NCBI RefSeq assembly: GCF_000967915.1
Contig: NC_022549.1
Coordinates: forward strand, 1,662,366 to 1,726,365
Length of the DNA stretch: 64,000 bases
Source: Paracholeplasma brassicae
GTDB taxonomy: Bacteria; Bacillota_I; Bacilli_A; Acholeplasmatales; UBA5453
Direction of reading: 5' to 3'
In this document: positions 61,806 through 64,000 of the stretch, in pieces
How positions within the stretch are numbered: the stretch's first letter is position 1
Layout of the letters: every line of letters begins with the position of its first letter
Program-made: the position numbers and the translations under genes
The notes under the pieces: model-generated
What the model was told of the DNA's origin: nothing
The model's input: the letters and a program-made list of their open reading frames with translations, nothing else
Databases searched by the model: none

Positions 61806-63293
61806 CTATGCTTTAAATCCTTGATATAGTAATTCTAAGTGTTTACCAATGTGTGTTTCAAGACGGTCTTTGTAGGCAGATATTTCTTGTCGCCACAACA
61901 GATAAAGTCGATCTTTAAACACAAAATTTCCATCGCTATCTTTGTGGTTTAAGATAAACCCATACGTAATGTGAATCAATTGTCTTGCATCCTCATGATT
62001 CATTAACGATGGTAATTCTTCATCCTTAAGTGAATCTAATGATGGGATATTATTTATGTTCGTTGTCACATGATAGAACTTAGTTGCTTCCTTAAACATC
62101 GATAATGCATACGCATGTAATTCTCTATATAATCCCGGGTCTTTCATCGAAACCACACGAACCGCTTCTAACCAATTAGTACCCGCAGTTTTCACATGGA
62201 AGTGACCTTTGGTATGTTTACCGATTAATTCAAAGATCGAGAATTTATCAGAACCTGAGTGAATTGATAATTTGTAACCAAAGTGTTCAGCGATTGCCAC
62301 ATGAATGATTAATTCTTGTTCAAATTGTTTGATATCGCCAATATAGTCAATACCCTTTTGGAATTCACCACAAAATCTAGGTGCTAATGTGTCGACTTTA
62401 ATACCTCTTAATGCCAATTCATTTGCAACAAAGTAGTGTTCTACTGGTGTGGTAGGTGTTTCTGTTTCATCAATCGATAACTCAAAATTAGGCGCATTTT
62501 TTTTACCTCTAAAGAACGTATCATAAATGTCTTCAACAAATGAAATTGCCTCTAAATACACTAAGACTGATCGTTTTAACTCATATTCACTAAACGTGAT
62601 GGTTTGATCAGAAACATTAAATGATTGATTCAAATAGCGTCCTTTGAGTTCATCTGATAACACGTCTTGATCAAGTATTTCTTTTTTGCTCATTCGATTA
62701 ACATCATTTCTAATGTGTTCACTTGCATCCAGTGTGATCATTGTAAAACCTAAGGATAGTGCGTATTCAATGTCTTTTTTCGTCTTCAAGTGATCCCCAT
62801 CAGCGCCAAACCCGCGTTTGAAACCCACTTTATACACACCAAACGTTGCGCTATTTAATACATCTTCGTACGTACGATTTGTCATGTTTAACTCACGAAT
62901 CGATTGTTGTGCGAAGATTGGGTAAGCGTCGTATTTTTCAAAAACACGCGCATGTCCTTCGGTCGCAAGACCCAATCGGTCACCAAGTCCAAAGCTTCTT
63001 TTTTGATGAAGTACTGGTACAGGTTTTGTAAAGCTAAATAGTTCTCTTAACACGTTAGCGTTATGAGACGATAAGGGTGCAATTACACCTGGTTTACCAA
63101 AAACCATAAAAGGTTTACCTTCAAATTTAGACGATAGACTGCCATACGCAATTAATTCATCAACTGTTTCTTTCTTTTGCATGAAAACCCAAGTATCTGA
63201 AACCTGATTAATGGATTTTTCATACACAGTCGCTTCTTTGATGCCATCCACTGAAGCCAATTCTTGTAACATTGTTTCTTTTGTCTGTTGCAT
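61806..63293 (-). CDS. uxaE: Tagaturonate epimerase (UxaE family)
   Basis: Start at the ATG at 63293 (MQQTKETMLQELASVDGIKE) with AAGGGAG; the open frame upstream to 63371 lacks a start signal. About 495 residues. UxaE-like features: FGLGDRLGLATEGHARVF, GFKRGFGADGDHLKTKKDIE, LAPRFCGEFQKGIDYIGDI, the metal ligand region LSIHSGSDKFSIFELIG and TKGHFHVKTAGTNWLEA. It interconverts tagaturonate and fructuronate, linking galacturonate and glucuronate breakdown. First gene of the seven-gene operon. Confidence 0.88.
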   Translation of the reverse strand: MQQTKETMLQELASVDGIKEATVYEKSINQVSDTWVFMQKKETVDELIAYGSLSSKFEGKPFMVFGKPGVIAPLSSHNANVLRELFSFTKPVPVLHQKRSFGLGDRLGLATEGHARVFEKYDAYPIFAQQSIRELNMTNRTYEDVLNSATFGVYKVGFKRGFGADGDHLKTKKDIEYALSLGFTMITLDASEHIRNDVNRMSKKEILDQDVLSDELKGRYLNQSFNVSDQTITFSEYELKRSVLVYLEAISFVEDIYDTFFRGKKNAPNFELSIDETETPTTPVEHYFVANELALRGIKVDTLAPRFCGEFQKGIDYIGDIKQFEQELIIHVAIAEHFGYKLSIHSGSDKFSIFELIGKHTKGHFHVKTAGTNWLEAVRVVSMKDPGLYRELHAYALSMFKEATKFYHVTTNINNIPSLDSLKDEELPSLMNHEDARQLIHITYGFILNHKDSDGNFVFKDRLYLLWRQEISAYKDRLETHIGKHLELLYQGFKA

Positions 63294-63366
63294 ATTTTTT
63301 CTCCCTTTTGTTTTTTTTCCTACTCGAATAGGATTTATAAATGCGTCAAAACCTTTCTTATTTTCA

Positions 63367-63430
63367 TACATCCCCTCGATTCAAAGGGATGCCTTTATTA
63401 TCATTTTATCACAATTTGTAAAAAATAAAC
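63367..63430 (-). promoter_or_regulatory. Leader and promoter region of the uronate operon
   Basis: The minus strand has a TTTACA-like -35 near 63416-63421 and a TAATAA or GATAAT -10 near 63394-63401, followed by a leader hairpin CATCCC/GGGATG (63370-63392, partly mismatched). Boxes are weak, so a regulator may be needed. No specific operator recognised. Confidence 0.35.
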
Positions 63431-63461
63431 ACCGTTTATTATTACAGACACTATAATTTAA

Positions 63462-63483
63462 GGACGCACGCGTACGTGAGTCC
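63462..63483 (-). terminator. Terminator after the HAD phosphatase gene
   Basis: Inverted repeat GGACGCACG (63462-63470)/CGTGAGTCC (63475-63483) with a CGTA loop, directly after the stop at 63492. The T tract is weak. Confidence 0.55.
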
Positions 63484-63491
63484 AAAATGAC

Positions 63492-64000
63492 CTACTTTTG
63501 ATAAATGAGGGTTTTGACTGCATGAGTAAACCCTTCCTCAGTCACTGATTTTGTGACGTAGTCTGAATGCTCTTTTAAGATGGCTTCTGCATTTGCCATC
63601 GCAACCCCAACACCCGCTTCTAAAATCATGGATAAATCATTTTCTTGATCCCCAATCGCAAGCACATCTTTTAAATCAACACCTAAGTACTTGGTTAAGC
63701 GTTTAAGTGCTCGTCCTTTACTCGCAAGTTGATTGCCAATATCCAAGAACTGTGGTTGGCTTTGTAAAAGATAAATTCCTTTAATCGTTTTTAACGTTTC
63801 TTTAAGTTCATTTAGTAGGTCATGATCTTCTTCGATCACTAAGAGTTTTAAAACACCATCTTCTAGATAAGCTCTTTCTTCTTCTAATTCAACTATTACC
63901 GATTCAAATGTACCAATTCGTTTTTCTAATTTGTCTTTAGCTACTTTACTAGAGACGATTTGCTTGGTCGTATAAATTAAATACGACACTTGTTTTTGGT
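63492..64000 (-). CDS. HAD-superfamily (Cof-type) phosphatase, 5' part beyond the window
   Basis: The frame is open to the right edge; 169 residues visible, the C-terminal half of a Cof/YcsE-type HAD. GRALKRLTKYLGV, then VLAIGDQENDLSMI (motif IV, metal-binding Asp) and GVGVAMANAEAILKEHSDYV are diagnostic. The nucleophile DxD and cap are outside the window. These enzymes dephosphorylate sugar phosphates, FMN or PLP. Separated from the uronate operon by a terminator. Confidence 0.85.
   Translation of the reverse strand, partial: QKQVSYLIYTTKQIVSSKVAKDKLEKRIGTFESVIVELEEERAYLEDGVLKLLVIEEDHDLLNELKETLKTIKGIYLLQSQPQFLDIGNQLASKGRALKRLTKYLGVDLKDVLAIGDQENDLSMILEAGVGVAMANAEAILKEHSDYVTKSVTEEGFTHAVKTLIYQK

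Noticed and set aside
1-64000. Genetic code 4 (TGA = Trp), as in mycoplasmas
   Set aside because: Trp is encoded by TGG and several well-defined genes end in TGA (for example oppF at 15551-15553 with ATGA overlap). Reading TGA as Trp is not needed to repair the broken genes, which need one-base changes or carry TAA.
1-64000. CRISPR arrays or cas genes
   Set aside because: No series of regularly spaced direct repeats and no cas-like protein were seen.

Overview
The window is AT-rich DNA from a low-GC Gram-positive lineage. Genes are closely packed behind AGGAGG-type ribosome binding sites, with sigma-A promoters and hairpin/T-tract terminators. TGA acts as a stop (for example at the end of the second Opp ATPase gene) and Trp is TGG, so this is not a code-4 mycoplasma. 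Lipoproteins with InlB-type repeats, c-di-GMP enzymes, an Opp importer and uronate catabolism suggest an Acholeplasma- or Izemoplasma-like bacterium or a close Firmicutes relative; that is inference from gene content.

Left part (1-31.5 kb), mostly chromosomal backbone: an ABC exporter; two GGDEF proteins and an EAL protein; a NERD protein; a broken Nudix gene; membrane proteins and lipoproteins; a complete oppA-B-C-F-D operon on the minus strand; a uracil permease behind a PyrR-type attenuator; an ArsR repressor with an SPC-type metal ATPase; an IS3-family element inside that operon's terminator; an AlkD-type repair protein and an alpha/beta hydrolase.

Middle (31.5-55.7 kb), an accessory region full of IS remnants: a MacB-like ABC protein, surface protein fragments, a metal ATPase/HMA/Ric-like operon with a perfect FNR-type site and a nearby Fnr-family regulator, a DUF2975/XRE pair, and an RHS polymorphic-toxin locus with an orphan C-terminal tip. 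It also holds the second, identical IS3 copy and a Fic/RelB-like toxin-antitoxin pair, and ends at tRNA-Thr(CGT). A decayed tRNA 3' end lies at 53773-53799.

Right part (55.8-64 kb): one long minus-strand operon (tagaturonate epimerase, KDG kinase, 6-phosphogluconate dehydrogenase, fructuronate-reductase-type SDR, LarA-family nickel epimerase, ECF-S transporter, P-loop kinase), preceded by a HAD phosphatase cut by the window edge.

At least six genes carry one-base frameshifts, mostly in short homopolymers and often just after the start codon. Two neighbouring genes in the RHS region have in-frame TAA codons. Either the assembly has indel errors or these genes are decaying or switching. The most notable signals are the two IS copies that both sit in terminator loops, the FNR-site metal operon, and the RHS orphan module.
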